NCBI RefSeq assembly: GCF_001612725.1 | Contig: NZ_BDAZ01000015.1 | Coordinates: 62,001-126,000, forward strand | Direction of reading: 5' to 3' | DNA length: 64,000 nucleotides | DNA from: Nocardia anaemiae NBRC 100462 | GTDB lineage: Bacteria > Actinomycetota > Actinomycetes > Mycobacteriales > Mycobacteriaceae | Shown: piece by piece, positions 37,473 through 47,119 of the stretch | Position numbering within the stretch: position 1 is the stretch's first letter | Layout: each line of letters opens with the position of its first letter | Program-made: the position numbers and the translations under genes | Notes under the pieces: model-generated | What the model was told of the DNA's origin: nothing | The model's database searches: none | What the model saw: only the letters and a program-made list of their open reading frames with translations

Positions 37473-38707
37473 GCGTCGTCGCTGGTGGCGTCTCGGATCG
37501 CGCGGATGAGTTCCTGATGCGGATCGGTGCCGGGTAGCACGGCGGCGACGAAGGCATCGGGCCGCAGCAGCACCGCGGTGGCTCCGTCGATTCCGTAGGC
37601 CGCGAGCACCTTGCCGGACGGGTCCGCGAGGATGCTGTCGGCGTGCTCGCGATCGCGGGACACGGCCACGGCCGAGAGCGGTGTGGTATCCATCATGCGC
37701 ACGTAGCCGACGGCGTCGCGCCAGGTCGATTCGTTCTGCGCGTCGAAGAGCAGCACGTACTCCGCACCGGACAGTTGGAATATCCGGGCTGTCTCCTGTT
37801 CGCTTGCCGCCGAAGATGATTCGGGCTGTCGCAAGGTACTGCCCGCCAGCGCCTTATCGATGGCCCGATCGATGCGTCGGTGCATGGGCAGCGCGAGCAG
37901 CGCGCCGAGCGGCATCAAGGCGAGCGAGACGCCGAGCCAGAGCACGAATGCCGTCGAAGTCGCCGCCCGCACGACCGCGCCCCGACGAGAGGCCGCGCGG
38001 ATCAGCCTGCCCCAGCGCCGGAAGATTCGACCGGCCAAGAGGTCGGCGCCCGCGATCGGGTAGGCGACCTCGGTACCGGAAACGTCGGGATCACCTGCGG
38101 CCCAAGCGGTTCCACAGTTGCGGATCCGGTCCAGCTCGCGCTGATCGACGCCCGCTCTGCCGAAAACGCCATGGGCTTCACGTTTTCCGCCCAGTAGCCA
38201 CCGCAAGGTGGTCACCAGTGTGACGAACTGAGGTCGCGTATCGGTCGCGACGACAGCGCCCAGATGCGTGGCTCCCAGCGCACGCAGCCGCCGATCCACC
38301 TCCACCGCGGCCGAATACCACATATTCCGGCAGGCGATCACCGACAGCACCTCGCGATCGGCGAACACCTCGGGATGGGCATTGAGCAAGGTGCGCATCG
38401 GCAGCGATGGTGCGAGGAACCACACCTGATAGGCCAGGATGACCAGCTCATCCGGCTCCGAGCTCGGCCACGGCGCCGAGGTGTCGAGCTCGATCGCGGC
38501 CTGTTCGTCGACGCTGTCGGGGAAGACGCCGAAGAACTTGCCGATCGGCCAGGGAAACGGATACGGCCGCGCCGGTGTCACCGGAACATGCCGGATATGC
38601 CAGCCCGCCGCAACCAATGGTTCGGTGAATGCCCGTACGGTGTCGGTCAATTGGCCGGTCTGCGAATACGAGAATATGACGGCTCGCTTCGAAGATTGTG
38701 TGCCCAT
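37451..38707 (-). CDS. DarA-like dialkylresorcinol condensing/aromatising enzyme homologue
   Basis: A 418-residue protein. The N-terminal ~230 residues are flavodoxin-like and match the DarA pattern: VIFSYSQTGQLTDTVRAF, then PYPFPWPIGKFFGVFPDSVD and LVILAYQVWFLAPSLPMRTL. A transmembrane-like segment follows (about 258-285, TAFVLWLGVSLALMPLGALL), and a C-terminal ~110-residue region has no match I recognise. DarA works with the ketosynthase DarB, which fuses two beta-ketoacyl units, to give dialkylresorcinols. Here it is divergent from an ACP/DarB-like pair, which strengthens the call. The start ATG 38707 gives MGTQSSKRAVIF. The membrane segment and extra C-terminal domain are unlike the short DarA proteins I know. 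Confidence 0.7.
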   Translation of the reverse strand: MGTQSSKRAVIFSYSQTGQLTDTVRAFTEPLVAAGWHIRHVPVTPARPYPFPWPIGKFFGVFPDSVDEQAAIELDTSAPWPSSEPDELVILAYQVWFLAPSLPMRTLLNAHPEVFADREVLSVIACRNMWYSAAVEVDRRLRALGATHLGAVVATDTRPQFVTLVTTLRWLLGGKREAHGVFGRAGVDQRELDRIRNCGTAWAAGDPDVSGTEVAYPIAGADLLAGRIFRRWGRLIRAASRRGAVVRAATSTAFVLWLGVSLALMPLGALLALPMHRRIDRAIDKALAGSTLRQPESSSAASEQETARIFQLSGAEYVLLFDAQNESTWRDAVGYVRMMDTTPLSAVAVSRDREHADSILADPSGKVLAAYGIDGATAVLLRPDAFVAAVLPGTDPHQELIRAIRDATSDDAQTTSSR

Positions 38708-38963
38708 GGTGTTGCCCACTTTCGTCGGGCGAAATTCGAAAAGATAGCGATGCCGGAAACTGTATCGGTGCGCGCGGGCGTCGGTCAAGACGTCGAATCC
38801 GCCGCTAGGGGTTGCCGAATAGGGGTTGACGCAATCGAATTGTACTGTCGGACAACATATTTCGAAGCGATCATCTTGACGGTCGCAGGGGCCGATGTAA
38901 GACTTGGTCGAGGTTGTTCACCCGGCTTCGGGGCACGCCCAGCGCAGTAGATTGGGGTAGCGC

Positions 38964-39227
38964 ATGTCGATAGTAGACGAAATCCAGCGGGACATATTCG
39001 ACTATCTGGATTCGCATTACGGTATCGAGCGGGACGAAATCAAGAGTCATTCGGCGTTGAACGAACTCGGTGTAGATTCGCTCGGTCTGCTCGCCATTGC
39101 CGATATTGTCCGGAAGAAGTACGACATCGTCCTGGACGACGAGCGGATCGCCTCGGTGCGAACCTTCCAGGACTTCACCGACCTGCTGGAGCGCAAGGTG
39201 GCCGGGCGGGAGAGTGCGAGCCGATGA
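38964..39227 (+). CDS. Discrete acyl carrier protein (DarC-like)
   Basis: An 87-residue acyl carrier protein. The 4'-phosphopantetheine site is Ser39 in NELGVDSLGLLAIADIV, and the rest follows the ACP four-helix pattern (DYDIVLDDERIASVRTFQDF is close to the usual helix III region). It overlaps the DarB-like ketosynthase by four bases (ATGA), so the two are made together. In dialkylresorcinol operons a discrete ACP (DarC) accompanies DarA and DarB. It could also serve the neighbouring KS protein that has no ACP of its own. Confidence 0.9.
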   Translation: MSIVDEIQRDIFDYLDSHYGIERDEIKSHSALNELGVDSLGLLAIADIVRKKYDIVLDDERIASVRTFQDFTDLLERKVAGRESASR

Positions 39228-40360
39228 CTGCCTATATCACCGCGACGGGCCGTTTTCTGCCCGGCGACCCGGTGCCCAATGACGAAATCGAGGACTACAT
39301 CGGCAAGGCCGGTCTGGCCTCCGCGGATCTGCGCGAGATGATCCTGGGCAATAGCGGTATCAAGACCCGCCATTACGCGATCGATAAGAATCAGCGGACG
39401 GTCATGTCGAATGCGGCGATGGCCGCCGCGGCCGTGCGCGTCGCGGTGGAACGTGCGGGTCTGGGCCCCGATGAGGTCGAAATGCTCGCCGCCGCGACCA
39501 CCATGCCGGATCTGCTCGGTCCGGGCCACGCCAGCATGATTCACGGCGAACTCGGCTACGCGCCGATGGAAGTCATGACCGCACACGGGATCTGCAGTTC
39601 CGGAATGATGGCCCTCAAGGATGCCTATCTGCAGGTCGCCATCGGCGAGAAGAGCAATGCCGTCGCGGTAGCCAGCGAATTCGCCTCGCGCGGATTCAAG
39701 AGTTCGCGATACGCCGAGATGAAATCGGTCATCGAGGAGGGCACGCTCCCCATGGAGACCGCATTTCTGCGGTACATGCTCTCCGATGGTGCGGGGGCGG
39801 CGGTGCTGCGGTCCGAGCCGGAGCCGGGCAAGATCAGTCTGCGCATCGACTGGATCTCGCTGACCTCCTACGCCAATACCGAACAGGCGTGCATGTTCCT
39901 GGGCAGCAATGACAATGCCTGCACCAAGACGTGGGGCGACTATCCGACGACCACCGAAGCCGCACACGACGGTGCGCTGGCGATTCGACAGAAATTATCG
40001 TTGCTGCCGCATCTGGTCGAGGTCGGCATCCAGGAGTACCAGCGGCTCGTCGACGCGGGCAAATTCGATCCCGAGAAGGTCACCTGGTATCCCGTGCACT
40101 ACTCGAGTGAGCGGATGAAAGAGCTGATGATCGGTGAATTCAAGCGCCGCGATATCACTCGGGGCGAGATGGTGAACTGGTACAGCAATCTGACCAGGGT
40201 CGGCAATATCGGCAGCGCCAGCATCTACATCATTCTCGACGAGATGTTGTCCGAGGGCCTGATCGAGGAGGGCGACACCCTGGTGTGCATGGTGCCCGAA
40301 TCCGGCCGCTTCATCATCTCGTTCATGCATCTCACGGCGGTGGCAGCGGGCGGGGTCTGA
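39224..40360 (+). CDS. DarB-like ketosynthase III family enzyme
   Basis: A 378-residue ketoacyl synthase III-fold protein with an intact triad: Cys124 (AHGICSSGMMALKDAY), His292 (WYPVHYSSERM) and Asn328 (LTRVGNIGSASIYII). The DAR-type features are the long insertion with FLGSNDNACTKTWGDYP and the absence of the typical FabH GNTSAAS motif (here GNIGSAS). DarB enzymes join two beta-ketoacyl thioesters to make a cyclohexanedione that becomes a resorcinol; related enzymes make pyrones. Translationally coupled to the ACP and followed after nine bases by the KS-AT protein. A beta-ketoacyl-ACP from the terminal polyketide module is a natural substrate; this is inference. Confidence 0.82.
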   Translation: MTAYITATGRFLPGDPVPNDEIEDYIGKAGLASADLREMILGNSGIKTRHYAIDKNQRTVMSNAAMAAAAVRVAVERAGLGPDEVEMLAAATTMPDLLGPGHASMIHGELGYAPMEVMTAHGICSSGMMALKDAYLQVAIGEKSNAVAVASEFASRGFKSSRYAEMKSVIEEGTLPMETAFLRYMLSDGAGAAVLRSEPEPGKISLRIDWISLTSYANTEQACMFLGSNDNACTKTWGDYPTTTEAAHDGALAIRQKLSLLPHLVEVGIQEYQRLVDAGKFDPEKVTWYPVHYSSERMKELMIGEFKRRDITRGEMVNWYSNLTRVGNIGSASIYIILDEMLSEGLIEEGDTLVCMVPESGRFIISFMHLTAVAAGGV

Positions 40361-40369
40361 GGTCGCGCC

Positions 40370-42850
40370 ATGGCTGAGGAACAGCAGCTGCGCGAATACC
40401 TGCGGACCGCGGCCCGCGAATTGCAGCGCGTCCGAGACCGATTGCGGCAGTTGGAGGCTCGCGCCAATGAGCCGGTGGCAATCGTATCGATGGGTTGCCG
40501 CTATCCGGGTGGAGTCGGCTCGCCGGACGCGCTCTGGGAGATGGTCGCCGCCGGTCGGGATGTGGTCTCCGGGTGGCCCACCGATCGCGGGTGGGATTTC
40601 GATGGGGTCACCGATCCCGATCCCACCCGGACACGGATGGCCCAGCACGGCGGATTCATCGATGGCGCAGGCGATTTCGATGCGCGTTTCTTCGGCATCA
40701 GTCCACGGGAGGCATTGGCGATCGATCCGCAGCAGCGGCAACTGCTGGAGGTGGCGTGGGAGACATTCGAGCGGGCGGGCATGGACCCGACCGGCCTGCG
40801 CGGCAGTCGAACGGGCGTATTCGTCGGTCTGATCGGGCAGTCCTACGGCACGGTCGACGGTGCGTATCGAGCGTTGACGACCGAGCAGGTCAGCGGTCTG
40901 TCCGGGTTCTTGTTGACCGGTAAGGCGGCGGGTGCGGGTTCCGGGCGGATCTCGTATGTGTTCGGGCTGGAGGGTCCGGCCATGACGGTGGACACCGCGT
41001 GCTCGTCGTCGTTGGTGGCTTTGCATCAGGCGATATCGTCGGTGCGGTCGGGGGAGTCGACGCTCGCGCTGGTCGGCGGGGTCACCGTGATGGCGACGCC
41101 CGATATGTTCGCCTCGTCGAGTGAGCGTGGTACGGCCTCCGATGGACGCTGTCGCTCCTATGCCGCTGCCGCCGATGGGACAGTGTGGTCCGAGGGCGTG
41201 GGAATGCTGCTGCTGGAACGTCTTTCGGACGCACAGCGCAACGGGCATCCGGTGCTCGCGGTGTTGCGCGGTTCGGCGGTGAATCAGGACGGTGCGTCCA
41301 ATGGCTTCACCGCGCCGAACGGTTCGGCGCAGCGGCGGGTGATCCGCGATGCGCTGGCCGATGCTCAGTTGTCCGCCGCTGAGGTGGATGTGATCGAGGG
41401 GCACGGTACGGCGACGGTGCTCGGCGATCCCATCGAGGTGCAAGCACTGCTGGCCACCTACGGGCAGGATCGGGATCGGCCCGCGCTGCTCGGATCGATC
41501 AAATCCAATATGGGCCACTGTCTGGCCGCCGCCGGGGTGGCCGGGGTGATCAAGATGGTGATGGCGATGCGACACGGTGTGGTGCCGCCGACTTTGCATG
41601 TAGACGAGCCGACCCCGCATGTCGAATGGGGGACCGGACAATTGGAGCTGGTCACGCAGGCGCGTCCGTGGCCGGAGACCGGGCGACCTCGGCGGGCGTG
41701 CGTCTCGTCGTTCGGCATTACCGGCACCAATTCCCATGTGGTGCTGGAACACGCTCCGGCGGTGGTTCCCGAGCCCGAGTCGACAATCGCGCCACCGGCA
41801 TTGGCCTGGGTGGTTTCCGCGCGGTCGGCGCGGGCACTGACGAGTCAGGCGGAACGGCTCGCCGGATACCTCCGCGAGCATCCGGGGCTGGATCCGGTGG
41901 ATGTCGGCCACTCCCTGGTGGTTGCGCGTGCCCGGCTGTCGCACCGGGCGGTGCTGATCGGGCGTAAACAGGACGATTTGCTGTCCGGTCTGGAATCCCT
42001 TGCGGCCGGGCAGGATTCGACGACGGTGGTGCGAGCGATGGCATCGCCGGTGGCCAAGACGGTAATGCTGTTTCCGGACAGCGGGCTTCTCGGTGCCGGG
42101 CGTGGTCTGTATACCGACTTCCCGGTCTTCCGTGCCGTTTTCGACGAAGTCGGCGCCGCTTTCCCGGAGCATCCGCTGCATGAACTTGTTGCGAGTGAGG
42201 CCGATACGGCCGCGCGGTTATACGATCTCCCAGAATTCGCGCGAGCCGCACTATTCGGCATCGAGGTCGGGTTATATGGGTTGATGGCGTCGTTCGGGGT
42301 GCGGCCGGATTATCTGGTCGGGCAGGGCATCGGCGAGGTCGCGGCCGGATACGCGGCCGGAGTGTACTCGCTGGCCTCGGCCGCGGAATTGATCAGGGCC
42401 GCAGGCGAACCGGCCGCGGTCGCACGGCTATGCGCGAGCTTCGGCGATCCGAAGGTGGCGATCGTCTCCGGTCGCACCGGGGAACCAGTTGATCGGGACG
42501 AGCTGCGCGCGGCCGAATATTGGACGCAAGACTCCGCACAGCCGTCGGACGCCATTCGGTGGACGGCCGCGCGCGGCGGATCGATTGTCATCGAATTGGG
42601 TTCGGGCACATGGACGCAGTGGGTGCGCGAGACCGTTGCGGAGGTTAGCGATGTGGTGGTCACAGCGGCGCTCGACGCCGCGGGATACGGTCCATCGGAT
42701 GAGGCGATGGCATTCGTGACGGCACTGGCTCGGGCACATGCCGCAGGCACCACGGTGGACTGGTCCGCGTTGTACACAACAACGCGAGCGCGGCGAATCG
42801 ACCTGCCCACCTATGCCTTTCAGCACCGAACCTACTGGCTGGGTAGGTGA
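40370..42850 (+). CDS. Modular-type polyketide synthase: KS with inactive, partly deleted AT, no ACP
   Basis: An 826-residue protein. An N-terminal docking helix ([20 protein letters not shown]) precedes a complete ketosynthase (about 33-455): Cys211 in [11 protein letters not shown], His in [12 protein letters not shown] and [13 protein letters not shown]. The following acyltransferase is dead: FPGQG is FPDSG, the nucleophile motif GHSxG is GQGIG (Gly at position 653 in place of Ser), and about 90 residues of the ferredoxin-like subdomain, including the HAFH active-site His, are missing compared with the other two PKS proteins here. It ends with the usual post-AT motif [13 protein letters not shown] and carries no ACP. 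It may condense units held on the discrete ACP. It lies in an operon with ACP, DarB-like and FAD genes. Confidence 0.92.
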   Translation: MAEEQQLREYLRTAARELQRVRDRLRQLEARANEPVAIVSMGCRYPGGVGSPDALWEMVAAGRDVVSGWPTDRGWDFDGVTDPDPTRTRMAQHGGFIDGAGDFDARFFGISPREALAIDPQQRQLLEVAWETFERAGMDPTGLRGSRTGVFVGLIGQSYGTVDGAYRALTTEQVSGLSGFLLTGKAAGAGSGRISYVFGLEGPAMTVDTACSSSLVALHQAISSVRSGESTLALVGGVTVMATPDMFASSSERGTASDGRCRSYAAAADGTVWSEGVGMLLLERLSDAQRNGHPVLAVLRGSAVNQDGASNGFTAPNGSAQRRVIRDALADAQLSAAEVDVIEGHGTATVLGDPIEVQALLATYGQDRDRPALLGSIKSNMGHCLAAAGVAGVIKMVMAMRHGVVPPTLHVDEPTPHVEWGTGQLELVTQARPWPETGRPRRACVSSFGITGTNSHVVLEHAPAVVPEPESTIAPPALAWVVSARSARALTSQAERLAGYLREHPGLDPVDVGHSLVVARARLSHRAVLIGRKQDDLLSGLESLAAGQDSTTVVRAMASPVAKTVMLFPDSGLLGAGRGLYTDFPVFRAVFDEVGAAFPEHPLHELVASEADTAARLYDLPEFARAALFGIEVGLYGLMASFGVRPDYLVGQGIGEVAAGYAAGVYSLASAAELIRAAGEPAAVARLCASFGDPKVAIVSGRTGEPVDRDELRAAEYWTQDSAQPSDAIRWTAARGGSIVIELGSGTWTQWVRETVAEVSDVVVTAALDAAGYGPSDEAMAFVTALARAHAAGTTVDWSALYTTTRARRIDLPTYAFQHRTYWLGR

Positions 42851-42853
42851 GGC

Positions 42854-44152
42854 GTGGGGGATGGTGGACATATCGCGGTGGTCGGGGCGGGCATTTCGGG
42901 CCTGGCCGCGGCCCATCGCCTGCGGCAGGCGGGCCACCGGGTCGAACTGATCGAACGTGAGTCCCAGCCCGGCGGCCGGTGCGGCGTCGGGCTGCTGGGT
43001 GATCGCCCCATCATGGCGGGTGGTCGGCTGATCGGCCGTAAGTACACCGCGCTGCGCGAATTCCTCGACGAAGTGGGCCCCTTCGCCTTGGAGCCGTATC
43101 CATTGCGCATGTCCCGGATCGTGGCCGGTGAGCTGTTCACCATCGATCACCAGGACCGTCCCACCGGCCTGCGTCACCTGATCGATGCGGGCACTCCCGC
43201 CCCCGATGTCGCGAAATTCTCCTACCTCGCCAGTCGCGCACTCACCGCCGACGGTCTGCTGGAGCCGGGCTACTACACCAAACTCGCCGCACACAGCGAC
43301 CACAAACCGCTCAGCGAGCACTTCGGCCCGGCACTGACCGCAATTCTCTTGCGGCCCATGACGGTATGGACACACGGCGCGGAACCGGAAGAGGTCTATC
43401 TCGGTGCGTTCGGCGCTACCCTGGCGAATGTGCTCGACGACTTCGATCGGCTCACCGACGGTATCCAACCGGTATTCGAGGCGTTGTCCCGACAGTTCGT
43501 CGTGCGTACTCGCGCCACTGCGGATCGTCTGCTGGTCCGCAGCGGCCGGGTCCGCGGACTCGCCATCGCCGAAAATGGTTCCGGGCCAAGGGAAGAACTC
43601 TTCGACGCGGTATTGCTGGCAACCCCCGCACCCGCGGCCGCGGATCTCGTCATCGACGAATTCCCGACGGTCGGAAAGCTGCTCGCGCAGATCAGATATC
43701 TCCCCGCCGCGGTCGCGGTGGTGGCATACGACCGCGATATCTTCGCACCCGATGTCTGGGGTATCACCTTCGACGACGGTCCTTGCCGCGCGGTGGGCCC
43801 GGAGAGCCCCAGTCGCCGCGATACCGTCCGCTATATCTTCACCGGACGTGATGCGCGGCCGCTGCCATCGGCCAAAACCTTCGAATCCTGGCTGGCCCGA
43901 GCCGAACGCACCGTCATCGAGCACTGCGCTGCCAGCGGCGCCATCCGACGAGATCGGGTAACCCGCACATGGGATGCCGCCTATTGTGCTTACCTGCCCG
44001 ACCACGGTGATTTCACCGCCAAACTCCGGCACGAGATCGCCAGCCGCACCGGTCTCGCGGTAGCGGGGGACTATCTACTCGGCACGTCGCTGGAAGCGTG
44101 CTTCCGCGCTGGCACCGCGGCAGCCGATGATCTCCTTGCTCGACTCGCCTGA
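42854..44152 (+). CDS. FAD-dependent oxidoreductase (HemY/carotenoid-desaturase-like), copy 1
   Basis: A 432-residue flavoprotein with the dinucleotide-binding motif IAVVGAGISGLAAAHRLRQA at the N-terminus, then RESQPGGRCGVGLLGDRP and the C-terminal FAD motif GLAVAGDYLLGTSLEACFRAG. The family includes protoporphyrinogen oxidases, phytoene desaturases and monoamine oxidases. It is a paralogue of the protein at 58.0-59.4 kb, sharing GRKYxALREFL, a PMxVxxxGAEPxEVYLG block and RxWDAAYCAY. GTG 42854 lies three bases after the PKS stop. It probably desaturates or oxidises the polyketide chain. A strong hairpin ends the transcript. Confidence 0.86.
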   Translation: MGDGGHIAVVGAGISGLAAAHRLRQAGHRVELIERESQPGGRCGVGLLGDRPIMAGGRLIGRKYTALREFLDEVGPFALEPYPLRMSRIVAGELFTIDHQDRPTGLRHLIDAGTPAPDVAKFSYLASRALTADGLLEPGYYTKLAAHSDHKPLSEHFGPALTAILLRPMTVWTHGAEPEEVYLGAFGATLANVLDDFDRLTDGIQPVFEALSRQFVVRTRATADRLLVRSGRVRGLAIAENGSGPREELFDAVLLATPAPAAADLVIDEFPTVGKLLAQIRYLPAAVAVVAYDRDIFAPDVWGITFDDGPCRAVGPESPSRRDTVRYIFTGRDARPLPSAKTFESWLARAERTVIEHCAASGAIRRDRVTRTWDAAYCAYLPDHGDFTAKLRHEIASRTGLAVAGDYLLGTSLEACFRAGTAAADDLLARLA

Positions 44153-44206
44153 ACACGCCATTGCGCGTGGTCAACTCGGGCACCGGTTCGCGCGATAATC
44201 TCCAGT

Positions 44207-44241
44207 GAAGCCCCGGACCATCCCCTTCGGCCCGGGGCTTC
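44207..44241 (+). terminator. Stem-loop terminator after the ACP-DarB-KS-FAD operon
   Basis: Perfect arms GAAGCCCCGG (44207-44216) and CCGGGGCTTC (44232-44241) with a 15-base loop lie 55 bases after the FAD gene stop. There is no T tract. It closes the first plus-strand operon of the cluster. Confidence 0.7.
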
Positions 44242-44271
44242 GCCGAGCATCGGGACTTATCACGTGGCACT

Positions 44272-44652
44272 GTGGCATCCGTGTCTGAATCGCCGAATCT
44301 GACCGGCCAGGGCCGAGTCGCCTCGGTAATGCGTTTTTCGACCGAGCTCATCGCCTGGGTGGTGACGCCATGGGCGCTGGCCGGGCATTCGGTTGTGCTG
44401 GCCGTGGTGTCGGTGGTGGTACTGATCGGACTGCCCACCGTGTTCGCCACGCCCGGCGACAAGAAACAGGTACTGGTCGCCGTGCCGGGGTGGGGCACCA
44501 TCGCGCTGATAGTGCTGCAACTTGTCGCGGCGGTCATCGGCTCCTGGGTGGCCTGGCCGGTGTGGCTCGCCGTTCTCGTCAGTGTGCTGGCGGTGCTCAC
44601 GGTGCTGGCGGAGCTGCCCCGTTGGCGTTGGCTGTGGCGTGCCGGGGTCTAG
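44272..44652 (+). CDS. Small membrane protein of unknown function
   Basis: A ~126-residue protein with three to four transmembrane helices (MRFSTELIAWVVTPWALAG, LAVVSVVVLIGLPTVFATPG, TIALIVLQLVAAVIGSWVAW and a last one ending RWLWRAGV). I do not recognise a catalytic motif; it may belong to a Nocardia-type conserved hypothetical family. The start is either GTG 44272 or GTG 44281. Its stop directly abuts the stop of the converging phosphatase-like gene. It lies inside the cluster boundaries but has no evident biosynthetic role. Confidence 0.68.
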   Translation: MASVSESPNLTGQGRVASVMRFSTELIAWVVTPWALAGHSVVLAVVSVVVLIGLPTVFATPGDKKQVLVAVPGWGTIALIVLQLVAAVIGSWVAWPVWLAVLVSVLAVLTVLAELPRWRWLWRAGV

Positions 44653-45360
44653 TCATCCGGTGATGGTGGCGCGGATGAAATTGTGGTCGGACAGGCCGTC
44701 GACCACCACGACCGCCACATCCCGCACGGTCGAACCGCGCACGATCACATGGTCGATGAACTGCGATTTGGTGCCCGATGTGCGCGGACGGGTCGGGGCG
44801 GAGGCGGATGGCAGCTCGGCGACGGTGAAGTCGGGGCCGAATGCGGATGCCACGGTGGCGCGGTCGATATTGAAGTCACCGAGTAGCACCGTCGCGCGGT
44901 CCGGTGGTGCGAGTTCGGCAAGTCGGGTCAGCTGGTGGGTGCGGCGCGGATCACCGGTCACGTGAGTTGCCACGACGACAATGCCTGCCGTCTCGACGGC
45001 GAGAGCGCCATTGCCTGGATCGTTTTCGAAGGATTCGGCCGCGATTTCTCGGCCCGGTTCGTCGAGGACGAGGACGAGATGTTCGGTGGGATCTCGCAGC
45101 GGGGTGGTGCCGTTGCGCGGTCGCGGCACACGCGGATAGCGCAGGGCATGAATATCCTTGTCGGACAGTGCCGATCGCAGACTCGCCAGTTGGTCGCCGC
45201 TGACCTCCTGTAGTGCGATGACCTGTTCGGGTCGTCCGGCGATCCAGGCGGTCACCGCGGCAATGCGCGCCGCCTCATCGGGCCAGCGGATCGCGATATC
45301 GGAGCGCCAATTCTCCGCGTGCACCCGATGCAGGACATTCCAACTGGCCACGGTGATCAC
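44653..45360 (-). CDS. Endonuclease/exonuclease/phosphatase (EEP) family protein
   Basis: A 235-residue EEP-fold protein. Metal and catalytic motifs are present: VASWNVLHR (Asn), VIALQEVSG (Glu), VVATHVTGDP (His), VLLGDFNIDRA (Asp/Asn) and the terminal LSDHNFIRATI (Asp-His). The fold hydrolyses phosphodiesters in DNA, lipids or inositol phosphates; the target is unknown. There is no signal peptide, so it is cytoplasmic. The likely start is GTG 45360. It separates the first polyketide operon from the aldehyde dehydrogenase and may be an unrelated insertion into the cluster. Confidence 0.87.
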   Translation of the reverse strand: MITVASWNVLHRVHAENWRSDIAIRWPDEAARIAAVTAWIAGRPEQVIALQEVSGDQLASLRSALSDKDIHALRYPRVPRPRNGTTPLRDPTEHLVLVLDEPGREIAAESFENDPGNGALAVETAGIVVVATHVTGDPRRTHQLTRLAELAPPDRATVLLGDFNIDRATVASAFGPDFTVAELPSASAPTRPRTSGTKSQFIDHVIVRGSTVRDVAVVVVDGLSDHNFIRATITG

Positions 45361-45378
45361 AGCTCACGATGCTAGTGC

Positions 45379-46932
45379 TCATCGGCCGGGAAATTTGCCA
45401 ACGAATTCCGCCATGGGCACCTGCAATCGTTGCCATCGCTCGGCGGACATGTGCGGCGGTGCGTCCAGATCGACCACCAGTGCGGTGGCGACCGTCTGGG
45501 GTTCGGTGTATTTGAGCAGTCCCTCGGGACCGTGTCGGCGGCCGAGTCCGGAGCTGCCCATACCGCCCATCGGCGCACCGGGACTTGCCGCGGCGACCGC
45601 GTAGCACTCGTCGACATTCACCGCACCCGAGCGCAGCCGGACCGCGATGGCCTCACCCTCGGCCGGGGTCGCGGCCCACACGCTCGCGCTCAGGCCGTAT
45701 TCGGTGTCATTGGCGAGTCTGATCGCCTGGTCCGTATCGGCGACCGGATAGATGGCCACCAATGGTCCGAAGGTTTCCTCGCGGGCGCAATCCATTTCGC
45801 GAGTTACACCGGTCAGAACTGTCGGCTCGAAGAACAGGGGGCCGAGGTCCGGGCGTGGTTTGCCGCCGGTAATAACCTTCGCGCCCTTGGATTTCGCGTC
45901 GGCGAGATGTTTCGCGACGGTGGCGAGTTGCTCGGCGGAGCTGAGACTGCCCATGGCGGCGGCGAAGTCGTATCCGGGACCGAGCGGCATCGCCTCGATC
46001 GCCGCGACGAACTTCGCAGTGAACTCGTCGGCGATCGATTGCTCGACGTAGACGCGTTCGATGGAAAGGCAGAGCTGGCCCGCATTCGAGAAGCATGCGC
46101 GCAGTGCGGCTCTGGCGACCTTGTCGACATCGACACCGGCGGTGACGATCATCGGATTCTTACCGCCCAGCTCGGCGGAGCAGCCGATCAGCCGGTCGGC
46201 GCATTGCCGGGCCAGCACCCGTCCGGTGGCGGAGGAACCGGTGAACATGAGGAAGTCGCAGTTCTCGACAATGGCGCCGCCGACGGTCGAGCCCGAACCG
46301 GGGACCACGGCGAGCAGGTCGCGGGGAAGTCCGGCCTCGTATAGCAATTCGGCGTTGGCCAAGGCCGAAAATGGAGTTCGGGACGCGGGTTTCAACACCA
46401 CCGCATTACCTGCCAACAGTGCCGGAATCGAATCACCGATGGCCAGGAACATCGGATAATTCCATGGTGCGATGACGCCGACAACGCCTTTCGGCTGCGC
46501 GTGCACGCGCACCCTGGTCAGGCCGGGCAGTGGTCCGGGAACTCGCCGCGGTTTCAATAACTCCGGTGCCAGCCGCGCGTAATACCGGGTTCCGGCGAGG
46601 ATGCCGAGGACTTCCTCCTGTGCGGTCCAGCGCGCTTTTCCGGTTTCGGCCTGGATGATATCCAGCAGTAGGTCGCGGTTTTCGAGTACCAGCGCGCGAT
46701 AGCGTTTGATGACCGCGACTCGATCGTGAACCGGTAGAGCCGCCCAATGGCACTGTGCTACTGCGGCTTTGGTAAATGCGAGGTGGACGTCGGCCGCATC
46801 GGCCAGCGGCACCCGCCCGAGTGGATGTCCGGTGAAAACCTCGTCGATCGTGGTGGTCGGGCAGCCGACGTGGTCGGCGACCGAGGCGAGTCGACTCACA
46901 CGCTGGAAAACACTGGATTCCGGAACCGGCAT
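45379..46932 (-). CDS. Aldehyde dehydrogenase (succinate-semialdehyde-dehydrogenase-like)
   Basis: A 517-residue NAD(P)-dependent aldehyde dehydrogenase. Motifs: GVIAPWNYPMFLAIGDSIPA, FTGSSATGRVLARQ, catalytic Glu in SAELGGKNPMIV, catalytic Cys in FSNAGQLCLSIERVYV, and EETFGPLVAIYPV. The closest described group is GabD-type succinate-semialdehyde dehydrogenase, but the substrate is open; oxidation of an aldehyde shunt product of the cluster is possible. ATG 46932 has AGGAG nine bases upstream. It is divergent from the large reducing PKS gene across a 187-base gap, so the two may share regulation. Confidence 0.92.
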   Translation of the reverse strand: MPVPESSVFQRVSRLASVADHVGCPTTTIDEVFTGHPLGRVPLADAADVHLAFTKAAVAQCHWAALPVHDRVAVIKRYRALVLENRDLLLDIIQAETGKARWTAQEEVLGILAGTRYYARLAPELLKPRRVPGPLPGLTRVRVHAQPKGVVGVIAPWNYPMFLAIGDSIPALLAGNAVVLKPASRTPFSALANAELLYEAGLPRDLLAVVPGSGSTVGGAIVENCDFLMFTGSSATGRVLARQCADRLIGCSAELGGKNPMIVTAGVDVDKVARAALRACFSNAGQLCLSIERVYVEQSIADEFTAKFVAAIEAMPLGPGYDFAAAMGSLSSAEQLATVAKHLADAKSKGAKVITGGKPRPDLGPLFFEPTVLTGVTREMDCAREETFGPLVAIYPVADTDQAIRLANDTEYGLSASVWAATPAEGEAIAVRLRSGAVNVDECYAVAAASPGAPMGGMGSSGLGRRHGPEGLLKYTEPQTVATALVVDLDAPPHMSAERWQRLQVPMAEFVGKFPGR

Positions 46933-47119
46933 TGTCGTACTCCTGCCACATAGGTGTCCTCGAATATGCAAACTACAGCGGAAATCGAGGAATCGGGCTC
47001 GGCGATGGCCCACCGATTACCGCACGGTGGACGGGCGCAGACCGGTGGCTATTTAGGCTCGGAAAGTCGGCGAAAGTCGAAGGTTTCCGGTGGAGCGCAA
47101 CCACATTCGAGGAGTCGGA

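Noticed and set aside
39995..42181. Long minus-strand open frame (over 700 codons) opposite the first PKS gene
   Set aside because: It has no motifs, its composition is Arg/His/Gly-rich, and it mirrors a clear KS-AT gene. It is a GC-rich shadow, as are the similar frames opposite UPF0182, GH65, WD40 and the other PKS genes.
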